Shown one piece after another: positions 62,263 through 64,000 of a stretch of 64,000 nucleotides of DNA. Numbering within the stretch: the first letter of the stretch is position 1; each line of letters starts with the position of its first letter. The notes below the pieces were generated by a model, which ran no database searches, was not told the origin of the DNA, and was given only the letters and a program-made list of their open reading frames with translations. This DNA is from Paenibacillus tundrae (GTDB lineage: Bacteria; Bacillota; Bacilli; Paenibacillales; Paenibacillaceae). The stretch covers positions 186,001 to 250,000 of the forward strand of contig NZ_JAUSTI010000004.1 in the NCBI RefSeq assembly GCF_030812775.1. The letters are read 5' to 3'. Position numbers and translations under genes: made by a program.

Positions 62263-63046
62263 GGAAGAGTCGAAGGGGAGACAAACCTATCGTTATCCTG
62301 GTGAATACGTTTCTTCTGTATGGCCGGGATTGACAATTAGCGCACAAGAACGATATGTAAAAGCAAGCATTCCCTCTGTAGCTACTGCGATCTCAAGTGC
62401 AGTTTATGGCGGGGGCATGGTTGAACTGGATCGGATATTTAACATTTATGTAGATAAGCATTATCGCTGTGATGATCCTCCGCGCGATATACAGTGCCTA
62501 CTCCGTGAGTGGAAGGAACGAGAGGATACGTGTACCGGTCTGCTGACAGCCGTCCGTCTGGAACATACCTCGATTCAAGAGTACGCGAGCCCCGACTTTG
62601 GGCTTCTATGCTGTACAACGGCAGGCGTATCGAATGCTGCACGCGCCGGTTCACCAAGAGTGGTATTCGATGCGATGGGGAACCGAACTAATGCTGTCCA
62701 GAAGCTGGATGGAGCGTACACACCCGGTACCATTAATATGATGTTGTGGTATAACGGTCGCTTGACGAATGGAGCCATGGTGAATGCGATACAGACAGCA
62801 GTGGAAGCGAAGGCTGCTGCACTGGCTGATGTTGGCGTGAAGGATTCGGAGAATGGTCTAACCGCTACTGGAACCACCACAGATGCCATCGTGCTTGCGG
62901 TGAGTCAGGATCAGCACAAGCCGCTTCTAACCTATGCAGGAACCGCCACCGTTCTAGGTTCAGTGATTGGCAGACTTGTCTATGATACGATCACGGAAAG
63001 TTTGCAGGCCGGACGGCAATGGAGCGGGAGGAACAACAAATCATGA
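62243..63046 (+). CDS. cbiZ: Adenosylcobinamide amidohydrolase CbiZ
   Basis: A protein of 267 residues. TTAGVSNAARAGSPRVVFD, YTPGTINMMLWYNGRLTNGAMVNAIQTAVEAKAAALADVGVK and GLTATGTTTDAIVLAV are CbiZ motifs. It removes the nucleotide loop side chain of exogenous cobinamides to give cobyric acid, for salvage. AAGGAAGGTGG precedes ATG 62243. The stop overlaps the cbiB start as ATGA. Together with CobD and CbiB it makes a salvage cassette. Confidence 0.93.
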   Translation: MTLPFLEEESKGRQTYRYPGEYVSSVWPGLTISAQERYVKASIPSVATAISSAVYGGGMVELDRIFNIYVDKHYRCDDPPRDIQCLLREWKEREDTCTGLLTAVRLEHTSIQEYASPDFGLLCCTTAGVSNAARAGSPRVVFDAMGNRTNAVQKLDGAYTPGTINMMLWYNGRLTNGAMVNAIQTAVEAKAAALADVGVKDSENGLTATGTTTDAIVLAVSQDQHKPLLTYAGTATVLGSVIGRLVYDTITESLQAGRQWSGRNNKS

Positions 63047-64000
63047 TACTTGCAATGAATCAATGGTTTTCTTCGTCATTTTGGATCGGGCTGACAGGAG
63101 CTTGGATCATCGTCGCAGCATACATATTAGATCGTTGTATCGGAGATCCGAGATGGATACCTCATCCAGTCATCGGTATGGGGAAAGCCATTTCTGCACT
63201 GGAGCGAACCATACGATCTCGTGTCACTTCCAATCAAGGGCTCAAAAAAGCGGGAATCTGGTTTCCGCTCCTGATTGCAGGTGGTTCTTTTGCCATGACT
63301 TGGGGATTGATCTATCTCCTTGCACTTATTCATCCGATAGTTGCGGTGATCGCTGAGGTCATATTGATTGCGACAACGATTGCTTCCAAAGGATTAAAGG
63401 ACGCAGGGATGGACGTATATCGTCATCTCATTCAGGGGGATCTTCCAGCGGCGAGGCGCGCTCTTGGCATGATTGTAGGACGGGATACAGCGCATCTAGA
63501 TGAACCTGAGATCGTAAGGGGAACGGTGGAGACGGTAGCTGAGAATATTGTGGATGCAATCGTGTCTCCTTTGTTCTATGCCCTTATTGGCGGAGCACCA
63601 CTTGCGATGGCGTATCGAGCCGTAAACACACTGGATTCTATGGTCGGTTATAAAAACGATAAATATCTGAATCTCGGTTGGGCATCCGCCCGTCTGGATG
63701 ATTGGGCTAACTGGATTCCAGCTCGAATCACAGCTTTATTATTGATTAGTGGAGCATGGGTTATGAAGCTAGATGCAAGAAGCGCAGCACAGATGGTATC
63801 CCGAGATGCAAGACTGCATCCGAGCCCAAATAGCGGCTTTCCTGAGTCTGCCGTTGCAGGTGCGCTCGGGATCAGACTGGGGGGGCATAACGTGTATCAT
63901 GGAGTCTCGTCTTTTCGGGCATATATGGGAGAACCGACCCGCTTAATGGGTGCAGAGGATATTGTGCGCACGACCCGCCTCATGTTCTGGTCGGCAGGTT
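63043..64000 (+). CDS. cbiB: Adenosylcobinamide-phosphate synthase CbiB (cut by the window end)
   Basis: The first 319 codons are in the window; the 3' end is beyond it. An integral membrane enzyme that joins cobyric acid with aminopropanol phosphate. Seen: AYILDRCIGDPRWIPHPVIGMGKAI, AENIVDAIVSPLFYALIGGAPLAMAYRAVNTLDSMVGYKNDKY, and HPSPNSGFPESAVAGALGIRLGGHNVYHG. The start ATG overlaps the cbiZ stop by four bases, with GGGAGGAAC upstream. Confidence 0.93.
   Translation, partial: MILAMNQWFSSSFWIGLTGAWIIVAAYILDRCIGDPRWIPHPVIGMGKAISALERTIRSRVTSNQGLKKAGIWFPLLIAGGSFAMTWGLIYLLALIHPIVAVIAEVILIATTIASKGLKDAGMDVYRHLIQGDLPAARRALGMIVGRDTAHLDEPEIVRGTVETVAENIVDAIVSPLFYALIGGAPLAMAYRAVNTLDSMVGYKNDKYLNLGWASARLDDWANWIPARITALLLISGAWVMKLDARSAAQMVSRDARLHPSPNSGFPESAVAGALGIRLGGHNVYHGVSSFRAYMGEPTRLMGAEDIVRTTRLMFWSAG

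Noticed and set aside
1..64000. CRISPR array, prophage, insertion sequence, rRNA operon
   Set aside because: No regularly spaced repeats, transposase, integrase, phage structural gene or rRNA sequence was seen on either strand.

Overview
The window looks like a chromosomal segment of a spore-forming, low-to-moderate GC Gram-positive bacterium, most likely Paenibacillus. The grounds are strong AGGAGG ribosome-binding sites with many TTG/GTG starts, a tiny CmpA spore-cortex gene, a c-di-AMP (ydaO-type) riboswitch, GlnR/TnrA-type operators, YtrA- and MocR-type GntR regulators, and a Tad/Flp1 locus with no outer-membrane secretin. No phage, insertion sequence, CRISPR array or ribosomal RNA operon was seen. 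Gene identities rest on motif recognition from the translated sequence; no database search was run.

Layout. 1-6.5 kb: cmpA, a SprT-like gene, two small tRNA clusters (Asn-Ser; Glu-Lys-Leu), an ArsR-type regulator divergent from a flavin-reductase-like gene, a DeoR/HAD pair and an XRE regulator. 6.6-13.8 kb: a urease island on the minus strand (ureA-ureB-ureC-ureF-ureG-ureD), then a PAS/zinc-motif protein with a small HTH protein, then a separate diverged second ureF. Both ureA and the second ureF are preceded by GlnR/TnrA-type palindromes (TGTNA-N7-TNACA). 14-22.7 kb: a second tRNA-Leu, a broken GNAT gene, a glutathione peroxidase, the c-di-AMP riboswitch with an unrecognised small Rossmann-like protein, a HAD phosphatase, an MntH manganese transporter, Ohr and several small conserved proteins. 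22.9-33.8 kb: a Tad/Flp1-type pilus locus of ten co-directional genes (TadZ/CpaE-like ATPase, TadA, TadB, TadC, Flp1 pilin, three TadE/TadG-like pseudopilins, prepilin peptidase, FHA protein).

33.8-44.7 kb is housekeeping: TIGR01777-type epimerase, DUF2621-like protein, endonuclease IV, PurU, a YqhR-like membrane protein, transketolase, PpnP, glucose-6-phosphate isomerase, YigZ, a TetR regulator and YjbQ. 45-48.8 kb is a sulfate ABC transporter (cysT-cysW-cysA-sbp). 49-54.3 kb holds a PhnP-like hydrolase, an ECF-like sigma factor next to a ClpP paralogue, and a YtrA-type GntR regulator with its ABC exporter behind a 37-bp palindromic operator. 54.5-60.8 kb holds a MocR regulator divergent from an EamA transporter, a secreted permuted-papain-like protein, a HAD phosphatase and a lipoate ligase. 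61-64 kb is a cobinamide-salvage operon (cobD-like, cbiZ, cbiB) cut by the window end.

Main items for follow-up: the second ureF under its own nitrogen-type operators; the c-di-AMP riboswitch in front of an unknown protein; two genes whose only well-placed starts are CTG and ATT; and a three-helix folded element after the PAS gene next to urease.
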